Source: Clostridiales bacterium mt11 (GTDB taxonomy: Bacteria > Bacillota > Clostridia > Tissierellales > Tepidimicrobiaceae). From it: a stretch of DNA of 64,000 nt. Shown here piece by piece: positions 1-9,430 of this stretch. Location: NCBI GenBank assembly GCA_001282665.1, contig LN874948.1, positions 342,439-406,438 on the forward strand, read 5' to 3'. The notes beneath the pieces were generated by a model. It was not told the DNA's origin. It worked only from the letters and a program-made list of their open reading frames with translations, and did not search any database. A program made the translations under genes and the position numbers. Each line of letters opens with the position of its first letter. The first letter of the stretch is position 1.

Positions 1-415
1 AGAGATAGAAATAGTGGACTTAAGTCTAAAATAATACCTAAATGCCAAAGAAATATCAATGGCATCGAAGAAAAATCCACTGATCTTTATGCTTCTAGAA
101 TGATCACTAAAGGTATATCTAAACGAATAAAAAGTTTATATTATATATCAGCTGAAATGATATCCAATATAAATAATAAAATTACTTCAATAGTTACAGA
201 GTAGTAAAATAGACATCTTAAAAGTATATACTCATTTGTTTTCATGGATGCTATTTATTGCAAAGTTAGTGAAAATAAGCAAATCCTAATAAAATCAGTA
301 TACATAGTATTCAATATAAATATAAATAGTGAAAAAAGTTCTTCGAATATGGATTGGAGTAAGAGAATGTAAATAACTTTGTGCTTTAGAGATAATTAAT
401 GATCTCTAGTCTGAC
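1..415 (+). pseudogene. Decayed IS256-type transposase fragment
   Basis: Translation of the plus strand from base 1 lines up with the middle of the intact IS256-type transposase at 704-1861. Matching stretches include RDRNSG, NINGIEEKSTDLYASRM, ISAEMIS, SFVFMDAIYCKV and, after a frame change near 330-350, WIGVREC and ALEIINDL. Two consecutive stop codons (TAG TAA at about 202-207) and a later stop break the frame. The window edge removes the 5' part. The fragment lies on the opposite strand to the intact copy, so it is a separate, older insertion and not part of it. It cannot make a working transposase. The similarity was judged by eye. Confidence 0.85.
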
Positions 416-703
416 AAGAAATATTAAACTGGATAAAGCTTACAACTGAATATCTTGATTTTATTTTTGCCAAAGCTATTTTATTTTATGTATTAAATGG
501 AATAGTTTTGGCAATAATTTTATATAGGTGATTTCATGACTTTTTGTTTTTTAGGAATCTAGGGTTTTTACCAGTCTCATGTATTATCTTAAATCCCAAA
601 ATTTCAAGCTTAGAAGGTTTTCATATATTATATAATGCTTACATTAAAGGTATATTTCTATTCGTTCTTCAAAGAATACGGATAGCTGATTTATGATTAA
701 ATC
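416..703. other. Noncoding stretch between the two transposase copies
   Basis: No credible reading frame was found here. It holds the inverted repeat at 467-514 and presumably the 3' end of the intact IS256-type element. I looked for terminal inverted repeats matching sequence beyond 1861 and found none I could trust, so the element ends are undefined. A short TACCAGT string occurs at about 570 and again near 1950, but in direct, not inverted, orientation. Confidence 0.5.
467..514. repeat. Inverted repeat, possible terminator
   Basis: The left arm TTGCCAAAGCTATT (467-480) pairs with the right arm AATAGTTTTGGCAA (501-514) at 13 of 14 positions, across a 20-base loop. T-rich sequence follows on the plus strand. 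It could be an old terminator serving the decayed plus-strand transposase. Its function is inferred from shape only. Confidence 0.45.
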
Positions 704-1861
704 CTAGTTTTTATATCTTCTGGACCATTTCTTCATTGCATTTTGACTTGCTAGGTAAAGTATCTTTTGGAGAGCTTCATCTGATGGGAACATGGTTTTA
801 GTCTTAGTTACTTTTCTTAGCTGTCTGTGAAAGCCTTCTATGATGTTTGTAGTGTACATTACAGTTCTAATTTCCTCTGGATACTTGAAAAATGGAGAAA
901 GCACACCCCAGTTCATTTCCCAGCTTTTAATGGAATATGGATACTTTTTACCCCATTTTTCTTCAAGTTCTTTTAAATTCTCAAGAGCTTCTTCTTCATT
1001 AATTGCCTTATATACATTTTTGAAGTCGCTAGCGAATTCTCTTAGATCTTTGTAACTTACATATTTAAAGGAGTTTCTTAGTTGATGAATTATACATCTT
1101 TGTATTTCAGCATTAGGATATGCCGCAAATATTGCCTCTTTAAGTCCTGTAAGTCCATCTATACTAAATATTAATACATCCTCTAACCCTCTATTTTTCA
1201 TATCATTTAATACCCCAAGCCAGAATTTAGATGATTCATTTTCTCCTATCCAGATTCCTAGAATATCTTTAAAACCATCTAAATCAACTCCTAATACAAC
1301 ATAAGCTGCTTTACTTTTTATCTGCCCATCCTCTCTTACTTTGTAATGTATAGCATCCATAAATACAAATGGATAAACCTTATTTAAAGGCCTATTTTGC
1401 CATTCTCTAATTTGAGGTATTATTCTATCAGTCATCTTACTTACCATTTCTGCAGATATTTCTATTCCATAGATATCTTTTATTTGTTCATGAATATCTC
1501 TAGTTGACATACCTCTTCCATAAAGAGAGATTACTTTCTCTTCTATACCTGATATATCTCTTTTATGTTTAGGCACTACAATCGGCTCAAACTCTCCATC
1601 TCTATCTCTTGGTACTTCTATTGGTAGCTCACCAAATTGAGTTTTTACAATCTTTTTTGAATAACCATTTCTTCTATTATCGGTATCTTTATTCTTTTTA
1701 TCTCCCTTAGAATATCCTAGCTCCATTTCTAATTCTGCCTCTAACATCTCTTGGAGTGCATCTTTAAACATATACTTTAGATAAGAATGAAGATCTCCTG
1801 CTGTTTTTAAATTTCCATCATTAATCATATTTCTTAAAACTTCCTTTGGTAATGTTGACAT
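704..1861 (-). CDS. IS256-family (mutator type) transposase
   Basis: DDE transposase that would move its own insertion sequence. The protein has 385 residues, near the usual family length, with no internal stop, so it may be active. Likely catalytic residues are Asp in FMDAIHYK (about residue 168), Asp in FSIDGLTG (about 234) and Glu in TTNIIEGFHRQLR (about 340). The family hallmark CIIHQLRNS sits between the last two. ATG start with AAAGGAG eight bases upstream. Just upstream, TTTCTGG (1874-1880) and CCAGAAA (1904-1910) could form a stem-loop. Element ends were not resolved. A decayed relative lies at 1-415 in the opposite orientation. Confidence 0.95.
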   Translation of the reverse strand: MSTLPKEVLRNMINDGNLKTAGDLHSYLKYMFKDALQEMLEAELEMELGYSKGDKKNKDTDNRRNGYSKKIVKTQFGELPIEVPRDRDGEFEPIVVPKHKRDISGIEEKVISLYGRGMSTRDIHEQIKDIYGIEISAEMVSKMTDRIIPQIREWQNRPLNKVYPFVFMDAIHYKVREDGQIKSKAAYVVLGVDLDGFKDILGIWIGENESSKFWLGVLNDMKNRGLEDVLIFSIDGLTGLKEAIFAAYPNAEIQRCIIHQLRNSFKYVSYKDLREFASDFKNVYKAINEEEALENLKELEEKWGKKYPYSIKSWEMNWGVLSPFFKYPEEIRTVMYTTNIIEGFHRQLRKVTKTKTMFPSDEALQKILYLASQNAMKKWSRRYKN

Positions 1862-2081
1862 AAAAAATTCTCCTTTCTGGTTTAAATCTTATCTTGATTC
1901 TTGCCAGAAAAGAGATTTTTATTTCCTAAAAGCACAGATTATTTTACATTACCAGTATATTATCTCCAAATTCAGGAGATTAATATACTATATAAAGTAA
2001 ATATTAATAGATGAAAATTTGGCTTAATTTTATACTATTATTTATATAACTAATCGTTCCGCTATATTATTCTCGAATGAC

Positions 2082-3584
2082 CTATTTTATTGGTGTAGCT
2101 TCATGTTTTAGAAACTCCTCTTCCCATAGGAGAGGATATCTGCCAACTGCCCACTCAGCCATTATTACCTTTTCTGTGCTCTTTAGCTTAATCTTTTCTA
2201 CTGGTATATCTCCTATCTCTCCGCCATCTATTAAATAAACCAATATATTGTTGCGAGTTATAACTATTATTAAATCCTCATTAGGTGAAGTAAAGGCATC
2301 TATAGCTTCTGGTATTCTTGTCTTCACTGCATTCCAAGGTATAGAAAGCTCATCATAGTGGACTATCTCTTTTGGAGGAATAGCTTTTATATTGAAATTC
2401 TTATAGCTGTATATATCATTCTCAACAAAGTTGACTCTTCCCTTCAATACCCAATGTCCATTCCTTCTAAATAGACCAAAGCTTTCTTCATCAGGAGTCA
2501 AATCTATGAAACTATTTTTATACTCCTTATCCCCTGATAGTATCTCTTTATTTACCTCTTCTAAAAAAGATTCCTTCCCCATTTCTCCTACGATATCAGA
2601 AATTTTCATAGGTTTACCTTTATCAATATTATCAATAGGATAAAACTCTAAAAACCTTTCTCCATTGTTAGATTGATTAACACTTTCTATAGAAATATAG
2701 TCATTTCCTGCATATAAAATATTTTTAATGGTGCTTCCCTTTGCTACCTTATCCTCTTTTTTCTTCTCATTATTCAAATCCACAGTTTTCTTATAGGGAT
2801 ATGCAACTATATTATCATTAATCTTGTCATTGACATTTTCCCTAACTACTTTTACTCCCCAAAAGCCTGTTCTCCTCGGTAAAAAAATATCTTTCATTTC
2901 ATAAGTGCTAGCTATCTCCTTATTATAGGATCTAATAAATATAGTTCTATAATTCCACTTCTCTATATTATTTTCCTTTGCATCCAAATCCAAGGATTTA
3001 AGTCCAATTAGTATACCCGTCCTTAGCATATCTTCTTCTCCAACATCGGCCATTCTAAACATGGCTTTATCGGTATAATAATACTCAGCAATTTTTTCAT
3101 CCTCTACTTCTTTAGAGACCATTTTTAAATAAAAGAATACCCCATCGATATTTACTATAATCTTTTCATCTGATTCCTTTATAAACTCATAAAAGAATTG
3201 TTCTTTGCTCATGACGGATACTATTTGAATTTCATCTTCATCTATATTTAAGAAATTGGGATTTACCTTATACTGATATATAAGATAATCAGCTGTATTT
3301 ACATTTTTCATTTTAAAAGATGGCTCAAGACAATAATCATCACCTATAGCCACTAGCTTCTTATCAAATAAAGCTTCTTTGCCTATATATTCTTCAACAG
3401 TTTCTTCATCCATAGAGCTAATACTACTGATTTTATAGTCTTCTATAACCCATTTACCTGAAATCGGTAGTTTGGTATTGTCTGGTGCAACTATTTTATT
3501 AGTTATTTTGGTATTTTCTAAATTACAGGACACTGTAAATAGCATAGCTAAGATCATAACGATTAATAATAATTTTCTTTTCAC
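2082..3584 (-). CDS. Lipoprotein of unknown function, partner of two-component system
   Basis: A 500-residue predicted lipoprotein. The N-terminus MKRKLLLIVMILAMLFTVSC is a signal peptide ending in a lipobox, with Cys20 as the likely lipidated residue, so it should sit on the outer face of the membrane. I recognise no catalytic domain in the rest. The GTG start overlaps the stop of the sensor kinase gene by four bases (3581-3584), which implies translational coupling. GGGG lies about eight bases upstream of the start. From context it may modulate or report to the kinase, in the manner of accessory lipoproteins of other envelope-stress kinases. That role is inference. Confidence 0.85.
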   Translation of the reverse strand: MKRKLLLIVMILAMLFTVSCNLENTKITNKIVAPDNTKLPISGKWVIEDYKISSISSMDEETVEEYIGKEALFDKKLVAIGDDYCLEPSFKMKNVNTADYLIYQYKVNPNFLNIDEDEIQIVSVMSKEQFFYEFIKESDEKIIVNIDGVFFYLKMVSKEVEDEKIAEYYYTDKAMFRMADVGEEDMLRTGILIGLKSLDLDAKENNIEKWNYRTIFIRSYNKEIASTYEMKDIFLPRRTGFWGVKVVRENVNDKINDNIVAYPYKKTVDLNNEKKKEDKVAKGSTIKNILYAGNDYISIESVNQSNNGERFLEFYPIDNIDKGKPMKISDIVGEMGKESFLEEVNKEILSGDKEYKNSFIDLTPDEESFGLFRRNGHWVLKGRVNFVENDIYSYKNFNIKAIPPKEIVHYDELSIPWNAVKTRIPEAIDAFTSPNEDLIIVITRNNILVYLIDGGEIGDIPVEKIKLKSTEKVIMAEWAVGRYPLLWEEEFLKHEATPIK

Positions 3585-4987
3585 TCTTTTACCCCTCTCT
3601 CAATTGGAAGTGATACAGCAATTAGGGTACCTTCATCTAATTTACTTTTTATTTCCATAGAACCACCGTGTAGTTTAATAATCTCATCGCATATGGAGAG
3701 ACCTAAACCAGTATGAGATTTACTATTCTTTCCCTTATAGAACTTCTCCTTAATGTAAGGGAGATCTTCTTCCGATATTCCACAGCCATTATCTTCAACT
3801 TCAATTAATATAGAGTTTTTATATTTACTAGCCGTTAATTTAACTTCTCCTCCATCTGGAGTAAACTTAAATGCATTATCCAGTAGGTTGATCAATACCT
3901 GCTTAATTCTATTTTCATCTGCAACAATAATAGGTAAATCTAAATCATAGGAAACGTTAAATTTAATATTCCTGCCTATGGCTCTAGGTTGTAATTGTTT
4001 ACTTATATGCTCAATTGAATTTACTATATTGACTCTTTCCTTCTCAAGTATAATTCTTCCCGATACAAACCTTGAAAAATCCAAAAGTTGTTCCACCATA
4101 TTGGTCAATCTATCACTTTCTTTTTCTATTATATCTAGTCCATCTATCAGCAGCTGATTATCATTTAAATCCTCAGATTTTAATGTAATAGCCCAACCTT
4201 TAATGGAAGTTAAGGGAGTCCTCAACTCGTGAGATATAGATGATATAAAATCATTTTTTACAAGCTCTTTTTTTATCAATTCCTCAGCCATATAGTTTAG
4301 AGTATCTGAAAGCTTTCCAATCTCATCATCAAACCTTTTATAGGATCTAACCTTTAGCTGTCCATCTGCCATTTTTTCTGCTACATCTGTTACTTCTTTT
4401 AAAGGCTTAATTATAGTATTGGAAAGGAACAAACTAACTACACCAGATATCAATATTACTATAATTCCCACTAATAACAATACCTTAGTTATACTTAATA
4501 TTATTCTATTGGTCTCCTTTAAAGAAGAAATAAATCTTAATACTCCAATGGTTTTTCCTTCTACAGTTAAAGGATAGGAAATAGCCATTACTGGTGAAGT
4601 ATCATAATCTACATTGCCTATCCAAGTCCCCTTTTCTCCTTGTACAGCCTTTATTACATCATTTGTCTTAATTACATTAGATGAATGAAGGACACCAATA
4701 GAATCCATTAGAACTTTACCATTTAAATCTAATATTTGCACTTGAGCTGTGGTTTGATTCCAAAACACATCTACATCATCAATTATAATATCGTCTAAAT
4801 TTGTAAAAGAAAAATATTTTGAATAAAAATCTGACGAAAACCTTATCTGATTGGAAAGTATCTCTTCTACACTTTTATAATAATACTGTTTTACAGCATT
4901 TACCAAAAAAACTTCCAATATCAATACTGTAATCACTATTATGATCATAAAGTTTCCTACTAATCTTTTTTTAATACTAGTATTCAT
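3581..4987 (-). CDS. Sensor histidine kinase, membrane bound
   Basis: Two-component sensor of 468 residues. Domains in order: membrane helix (about 12-32), extracytoplasmic sensor region (about 33-165), second helix (about 167-189), HAMP linker (about 190-242), HisKA with phospho-acceptor His253 in ISSISHELRTPLTSIKG, and HATPase with N box DNAFKFTPDGG, G1 box DNGCGIS and G2 box GLGLSI. I chose the ATG at 4987 because GGAGG sits five bases upstream; a TTG twelve bases earlier would overlap that site. It follows the response regulator by 18 bases and overlaps the lipoprotein gene. The sensed signal is unknown. The polysaccharide deacetylase at the head of the operon suggests an envelope cue. 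Confidence 0.94.
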   Translation of the reverse strand: MNTSIKKRLVGNFMIIIVITVLILEVFLVNAVKQYYYKSVEEILSNQIRFSSDFYSKYFSFTNLDDIIIDDVDVFWNQTTAQVQILDLNGKVLMDSIGVLHSSNVIKTNDVIKAVQGEKGTWIGNVDYDTSPVMAISYPLTVEGKTIGVLRFISSLKETNRIILSITKVLLLVGIIVILISGVVSLFLSNTIIKPLKEVTDVAEKMADGQLKVRSYKRFDDEIGKLSDTLNYMAEELIKKELVKNDFISSISHELRTPLTSIKGWAITLKSEDLNDNQLLIDGLDIIEKESDRLTNMVEQLLDFSRFVSGRIILEKERVNIVNSIEHISKQLQPRAIGRNIKFNVSYDLDLPIIVADENRIKQVLINLLDNAFKFTPDGGEVKLTASKYKNSILIEVEDNGCGISEEDLPYIKEKFYKGKNSKSHTGLGLSICDEIIKLHGGSMEIKSKLDEGTLIAVSLPIERGVKE

Positions 4988-5005
4988 AGTTGCCTCCAAA
5001 TATGA

Positions 5006-5695
5006 TTAGTTCCCTTTCCATCTATATCCTACTCCCCATACGGTTTCAATATAGTTAGGGTTGCTCGGAGAGGTTTCTATCTTAGATCGTAACCTTCTAA
5101 TGTTTACATCAACGATTTTAGGATCTCCCACGAAATCATAACCCCATACGGTATTTAATATTTCATCTCTAGTAAAAGCTTTCCCAGGATTTTCAATGAA
5201 CAACTTCATTATTGAATACTCTGTAGGAGTCAATTCTACATCTTTATTGTTTTTATAAAATCTCCTAGAATATTTGTTAATTTTAAAAGGACCATCTTCT
5301 ATTATATCCACTTGACCAACGGTAATTGTTTCCATTCTTCTAAGCAGTGATTTTACCCTAAGGACTAATTCTAGAGGATTAAATGGTTTTACCATATAAT
5401 CATCTGTACCATATTCAAGTCCCATAATCTTATCAATATCTTGGGATTTAGCTGTAAGCATGATTACTCCAACCCTTGGAAATTCCTTGCGTAGCACTTT
5501 ACATACTTCAAATCCATCGATTCCAGGCAACATAATATCCAGTACCACTACATCTATATTTTCCTGTCTTATAATTTCTAAGCCTTTTTCACCACTATCA
5601 GCTTCCCTTACAGAAAAACCATCTCGCTCTAGATTTATCTTAATAAATTTTCTAATATGCTCTTCATCTTCCACTAAGAGGATTTTATTACTCAT
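5006..5695 (-). CDS. OmpR/PhoB-family response regulator
   Basis: DNA-binding response regulator of 229 residues from the chosen ATG at 5695, which has AGGTG about six bases upstream. An upstream in-frame extension is possible but lacks such a site. The N-terminal receiver has acidic residues E9, D10 and phospho-acceptor Asp53 in VVLDIMLPGIDG, a later Thr/Ser (MLTAKS) and the conserved Lys in DDYMVKPF. The C-terminal winged helix contains ELTPTEYSIM and ends in VWGVGYRW, typical of PhoB/WalR-type regulators. It is the cognate partner of the kinase at 3581-4987. Likely targets include its own operon and cell-wall genes (inference). Confidence 0.94.
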   Translation of the reverse strand: MSNKILLVEDEEHIRKFIKINLERDGFSVREADSGEKGLEIIRQENIDVVVLDIMLPGIDGFEVCKVLRKEFPRVGVIMLTAKSQDIDKIMGLEYGTDDYMVKPFNPLELVLRVKSLLRRMETITVGQVDIIEDGPFKINKYSRRFYKNNKDVELTPTEYSIMKLFIENPGKAFTRDEILNTVWGYDFVGDPKIVDVNIRRLRSKIETSPSNPNYIETVWGVGYRWKGN

Positions 5696-5752
5696 CTCTT
5701 CACCTACCCTGTTAATAATATCAAAATAATTGCTGTTAAAATTTAACAGCAA

Positions 5753-6619
5753 TTATTTCAAAGTATCAAATTCATAACCATTTTGTTGTAAATACTCAAT
5801 TATTTCTGGTAAAGCATCTACAGTTGTCTTTTTAGCATTGGTATCATGCATAAGCACTGTAAGCGTATTTTTATTTTGGGATGTATATTTAAATCTTTCT
5901 ATCAACTTATTTTTAGGAATATTGTGTCCTTCTGCATCTCCATTTAAAGAATTCCAATCATAATAACTATATCCATTTTTTACTGCTACTTTCTTGAAGT
6001 TTACCTTTTTATTTCCAAAAGATCCCCCAGGAAATCTTATAATTTTAGTTTCGTATTCATCACCTAGAATATCTTTTAACACCTTTTCAGTAGAGCTTAA
6101 TTCATTTAGGAAATTAGTCGTGCTGCTATAAATATGCTTATAATTATGAGTATAGCTATGATTCCCTATAACATGACCTTCCTCATGTATTCTTTTTATC
6201 ATGTCTGGATTTTTCTCTGCTAAGTTTCCAATTACAAAAAAAGTAGCTTTCACATTATACTCTTTTAGTATATCAAGGATTTGAGGAGTAGTACTTTCTG
6301 ATGGTCCATCATCAAAGGTTAAGTAGGCAACTTTCCTATTATTATTTACTTCTAACTTCTCCTTCCTTTCTAACCTTTCCTTTTCCAACTTTTGAGCTTC
6401 CATTAGCTCTTTTTCATGCTCCAATGCCATATTTATAGCAGATTTCTCAGACATCATAAGAATACTTTCAGACAATTTTTGAGCTTCAACTACATCTGAA
6501 CCAGTCTTATGGTTATATTTATATGAAGTTTTAACAAAAAACAAGGAGATTACTATAAGAAAGACTAAAAAGAACCTCTTTCTTTGTTTTTTCCTTCTTT
6601 GCCTTTGTGCTCTAGTCAT
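5753..6619 (-). CDS. Polysaccharide deacetylase (NodB fold), membrane anchored
   Basis: Metal-dependent carbohydrate esterase family 4 enzyme, 288 residues, expected to remove acetyl groups from peptidoglycan or another wall glycan. The basic N-terminus (TRAQRQRRKKQRKR) and a hydrophobic helix (about 16-29) form a membrane anchor. A charged linker follows, then the NodB domain: motif 1 TFDDGP (101-106), motif 2 with His154 and His158 in HSYTH, motif 3 RFPGGS, motif 4 DWNSLNGDA and motif 5 VLMHD. All catalytic and metal ligands look intact. ATG start with GGGGTGA upstream. It is the first gene of a probable operon with the downstream response regulator, kinase and lipoprotein. Confidence 0.93.
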   Translation of the reverse strand: MTRAQRQRRKKQRKRFFLVFLIVISLFFVKTSYKYNHKTGSDVVEAQKLSESILMMSEKSAINMALEHEKELMEAQKLEKERLERKEKLEVNNNRKVAYLTFDDGPSESTTPQILDILKEYNVKATFFVIGNLAEKNPDMIKRIHEEGHVIGNHSYTHNYKHIYSSTTNFLNELSSTEKVLKDILGDEYETKIIRFPGGSFGNKKVNFKKVAVKNGYSYYDWNSLNGDAEGHNIPKNKLIERFKYTSQNKNTLTVLMHDTNAKKTTVDALPEIIEYLQQNGYEFDTLK

Positions 6620-6667
6620 TTATGTCACCCCTTGTCCAAATTTATCACTACTGCCTATATATAGGAT

Positions 6668-6696
6668 ACTATATATACATAAATTATGCATTACAA
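6668..6696 (-). promoter_or_regulatory. Candidate sigma-A promoter for deacetylase/two-component operon
   Basis: On the minus strand TTGTAA (complement of 6691-6696) and TATAGT (complement of 6668-6673) are separated by exactly 17 bases, about 50 bases upstream of the deacetylase ATG. A perfect 12-base palindrome CCTATATATAGG (6654-6665) lies just downstream of the -10 box and could be an operator. The region is very AT-rich, so chance matches are possible. Confidence 0.4.
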
Positions 6697-6771
6697 AGAT
6701 GTAAAATATTTATTACAAAAAGATTACAGTATATATATACCCCAATTTATACAATAAAAATCAATTCAAAT

Positions 6772-6799
6772 AAAGGCTTCTATATAAGTAGAAGCCTTT
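6772..6799 (-). terminator. Intrinsic terminator
   Basis: Perfect 11-base stem AAAGGCTTCTA (6772-6782) and TAGAAGCCTTT (6789-6799) with a six-base loop, followed by T-rich sequence on the minus strand. It starts just after the stop of the small gene at 6801-7154. Confidence 0.85.
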
Positions 6800-6800
6800 A

Positions 6801-7154
6801 TCAATACCATGGATAATTATCATAATATCCAGGACCATAACCAAATCCATAAGGATTTGTTCTACGTAGCAACTCCGATAACAGTATAATGCTAATAATG
6901 TCTCTAACCAATCTTCTTCTTCCAAAAAAAGGTCTTTGAGTTATTCTATACCTACTTCCTCTGCTTCTCCTTTCCATAGGATCCCCTTCTATTTCCGGAC
7001 ATTCCATTACCATCCTTTCATAGACATCGTCTATCATCTTATCTATATCTTCTTCGGTAATGTCATTAAATTGTTTGCTATCCATATGTCGACTCATAGC
7101 GTCTATGACCTTAGGGTAAATTCTATAGTATAGCTCTGGATAGTCATAATTCAT
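6801..7154 (-). CDS. Small conserved-looking protein of unknown function, Gly/Tyr-rich tail
   Basis: 117 residues from the ATG at 7154, chosen because a run of seven G lies seven bases upstream. An earlier in-frame start would overlap that site. The N-terminal half is an acidic helical region with many Met and Asp residues (DITEEDIDKMIDDVYERM). A basic segment (RRSRGSRYRITQRPFFGRRR), a short hydrophobic helix (IISIILLSELL) and a Gly/Pro/Tyr-rich C-terminus (YGFGYGPGYYDNYPWY) follow. I do not recognise a family. The tail resembles low-complexity ends of some spore or envelope proteins, but that is only a resemblance. It is monocistronic: terminator downstream, ABC exporter upstream. Confidence 0.7.
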   Translation of the reverse strand: MNYDYPELYYRIYPKVIDAMSRHMDSKQFNDITEEDIDKMIDDVYERMVMECPEIEGDPMERRSRGSRYRITQRPFFGRRRLVRDIISIILLSELLRRTNPYGFGYGPGYYDNYPWY

Positions 7155-7218
7155 ATTAAAACCCCCCCATACATATTCCATATATAATATGCATGAAGAG
7201 GTTGTTTTGACACAAAGA

Positions 7219-8946
7219 TTAGGAAACTAAATCCTTGAATTGTGATTTATATAGTTTTGCATATATAGAGTCTTTGTCTAAAAGATCTTTATGACTCCCT
7301 TTCTCTTCTATTCCTTCATTGGTTAATACCAATATTTCATCTGCATTTTTTATTGTAGATAATCTATGGGCGATTATCAATGTAGTTCTACCTTTAGATA
7401 ACTCTTCTAAAGAATTTTGAATTAATATTTCTGTTTCGTTATCTAAAGCAGATGTTGCCTCATCTAATATTAAAATTGGTGGATCCTTTAAGAATAGCCT
7501 TGCTATGGATATCCTCTGTTTTTGTCCTCCTGATAGTTTGACTCCCTTTTCACCAATATAGGTATCATATCCATTAGGTAAAGTTAGAATAAAATCATGG
7601 ATACGTGCCTTCTTTGCTGCCTCAATTATCTCATCTTCTGATTTGGTTGGATCCCCATAGGATATATTGTCCATTATAGTACCAGTAAATAGGAATACAT
7701 CTTGTTGGACCAATCCGATATTTTTCCTAAGGGATTTTAACTTAATATCTTTGATATCCTTGTCATCGATTAGTATTTTCCCTTCATTTATATCATAAAA
7801 TCTTGGTATTAGATGACAGAGAGTAGTCTTACCAGCTCCTGAAGGTCCTACAATAGCCACAGTTTTTCCTGCTTCAATATCTAAATTCAAATTGGATAAT
7901 ACCCTATCTTCACCATTAGTATAGCTAAAGGAAACATCATTAAATTTAATATCTCCTTTTACATCTACAAGTTCAATAGCATCTTCTTTATCTACAATAT
8001 CTGGTTCAATATTCATTACTTCCATAAATCTTTGGAATCCAGTCATTCCATCTTGATATTGCTGCATGAAATCTGCTAATCTTCTTATTGGTTGCATAAA
8101 AAAGTTTACATATAACATATAAGCAAATAAATCTCCAGCATTGATGAATTCCCTATATACAAAATACCCTCCTACAGATATAACCAATAAATTAAGAATA
8201 TTTGTCATAAGCCCAATTCCCGCAGCAAATTCTGCCATTATCTTATAAGAAGATTTTCTAGCTTCTTTAAACTGGTTATTTCCTTCATCAAATTTTTCTA
8301 TTTCAAAATTCTCATTAGTAAAGGATTTTGCCACTCGAACCCCAGAAATGCTATTTTCCAATTGGGCATTTACATTGGCTATCTTCACCCTAACTTGCCT
8401 AAAAGAGTCTTCCATTTTCTTTCGCTTAGAAATAGCAAACCAAATCATTATTGGGATAAATGCAAATATTATCAAAGTTAATCTTATATCTATTCTTATC
8501 AATAGGATGAAAGAGCCTATTAACATTACCAAGGAAATAAACAAATCCTCTGGACCATGATGGGCAAGTTCAGTAATATCCCTTAAATCATTGACTAGCC
8601 TTGACATAATATGTCCTGTCTTTGTATTGTCATAATAGCTAAAAGGTAATGTTTGTAGATGAGAAAATAAATCCTTCCTCATATCGTGTTCTATATAGAC
8701 ACCTAAAACATGACCCCAATAGGATACTATATAGTAACTTATATACCTTAAAATAAATAACAATGCCATTATAATAGTCCACCTCAAGAGAAGGTCCATC
8801 CTGCCTTCAGGGATTATTACGTTTACAATATTTCTTGAAACCATAGGAAATACCAAATCGAATATGGATATTAAAAATGCAAATATCATATCGATTATAA
8901 ATAATTTCTTATGTGGTTTGTAATATGAGATGAATTTTTTAAGCAA
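7219..8946 (-). CDS. ABC exporter, fused permease and ATPase (half transporter)
   Basis: 575-residue type IV (exporter) ABC half transporter. About six membrane helices occupy residues 15-310 and the nucleotide-binding domain follows. Visible motifs are Walker A GPSGAGKTT, the Q loop LVQQDVFLF, signature LSGGQKQR, Walker B PILILDEATSALD and switch His in IAHRLSTI. It likely works as a homodimer exporting a drug, lipid or peptide. TTG start, with GGGGGG seven bases upstream lying inside the last codons of the MarR gene, two bases away, so the two are cotranscribed and translationally linked. MarR control suggests induction by the exported compound. Confidence 0.94.
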   Translation of the reverse strand: MLKKFISYYKPHKKLFIIDMIFAFLISIFDLVFPMVSRNIVNVIIPEGRMDLLLRWTIIMALLFILRYISYYIVSYWGHVLGVYIEHDMRKDLFSHLQTLPFSYYDNTKTGHIMSRLVNDLRDITELAHHGPEDLFISLVMLIGSFILLIRIDIRLTLIIFAFIPIMIWFAISKRKKMEDSFRQVRVKIANVNAQLENSISGVRVAKSFTNENFEIEKFDEGNNQFKEARKSSYKIMAEFAAGIGLMTNILNLLVISVGGYFVYREFINAGDLFAYMLYVNFFMQPIRRLADFMQQYQDGMTGFQRFMEVMNIEPDIVDKEDAIELVDVKGDIKFNDVSFSYTNGEDRVLSNLNLDIEAGKTVAIVGPSGAGKTTLCHLIPRFYDINEGKILIDDKDIKDIKLKSLRKNIGLVQQDVFLFTGTIMDNISYGDPTKSEDEIIEAAKKARIHDFILTLPNGYDTYIGEKGVKLSGGQKQRISIARLFLKDPPILILDEATSALDNETEILIQNSLEELSKGRTTLIIAHRLSTIKNADEILVLTNEGIEEKGSHKDLLDKDSIYAKLYKSQFKDLVS

Positions 8947-8948
8947 AT

Positions 8949-9392
8949 TTAACCCCCCTTATTTAAATTATCATATAATATAGTCAAATTTTTTAATAGA
9001 CTATCCACTTCAGATTCATCCATCTTCTCTAGAGCAACAAAGGTAGCTCTATTACTTCTTTCTCGCTTGATAGTATGGATTAAATCCCTTCCTTTTTCCG
9101 TTATTACAACCCTTGTAATCCTTCTATCCTCTTTATCATCCACTCTATTAGCTAACTCCTTTTCCTCTAAGCGGGATATCTTTTCAGAAATTGTATTTTG
9201 TGCCCTGCCAAATTTCTTAGAAATATCGCTTATGGTAGGTGGTGTTTCTATAAGGCTTAAGTAGACTAACAGATGATATTGGTCATAAGTTAGATTATAC
9301 TCTTGAGCTATCTGATGACCTTTTATATGGATTATGTTGCTACATTCTCTAATATAGTTGGATATAGATTCGGATTTTTTTTGTAAATCCAT
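8949..9392 (-). CDS. MarR-family transcriptional repressor
   Basis: 147-residue winged-helix regulator. The recognition region is PTISDISKKFGRAQNTISEKISRLEEKEL, followed by the wing VDDKEDRRITRVVITEKGRDL, the usual MarR layout, with helical dimerisation segments at both ends. ATG start with GGAGGAG upstream. It heads the operon with the ABC exporter and diverges from the MFS gene at 9520, so it may control both. A palindrome overlapping its own promoter is the obvious binding site. The ligand is unknown. Confidence 0.94.
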   Translation of the reverse strand: MDLQKKSESISNYIRECSNIIHIKGHQIAQEYNLTYDQYHLLVYLSLIETPPTISDISKKFGRAQNTISEKISRLEEKELANRVDDKEDRRITRVVITEKGRDLIHTIKRERSNRATFVALEKMDESEVDSLLKNLTILYDNLNKGG

Positions 9393-9430
9393 AGTATCTC
9401 CTCCATAAAATATAAGTTCGTCTATCTAAT

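Noticed and set aside
1862..2081. Terminal inverted repeat of the intact IS256-type element
   Set aside because: I found no inverted match between this region and 430-703; the only shared strings are in direct orientation, so ends are left open.
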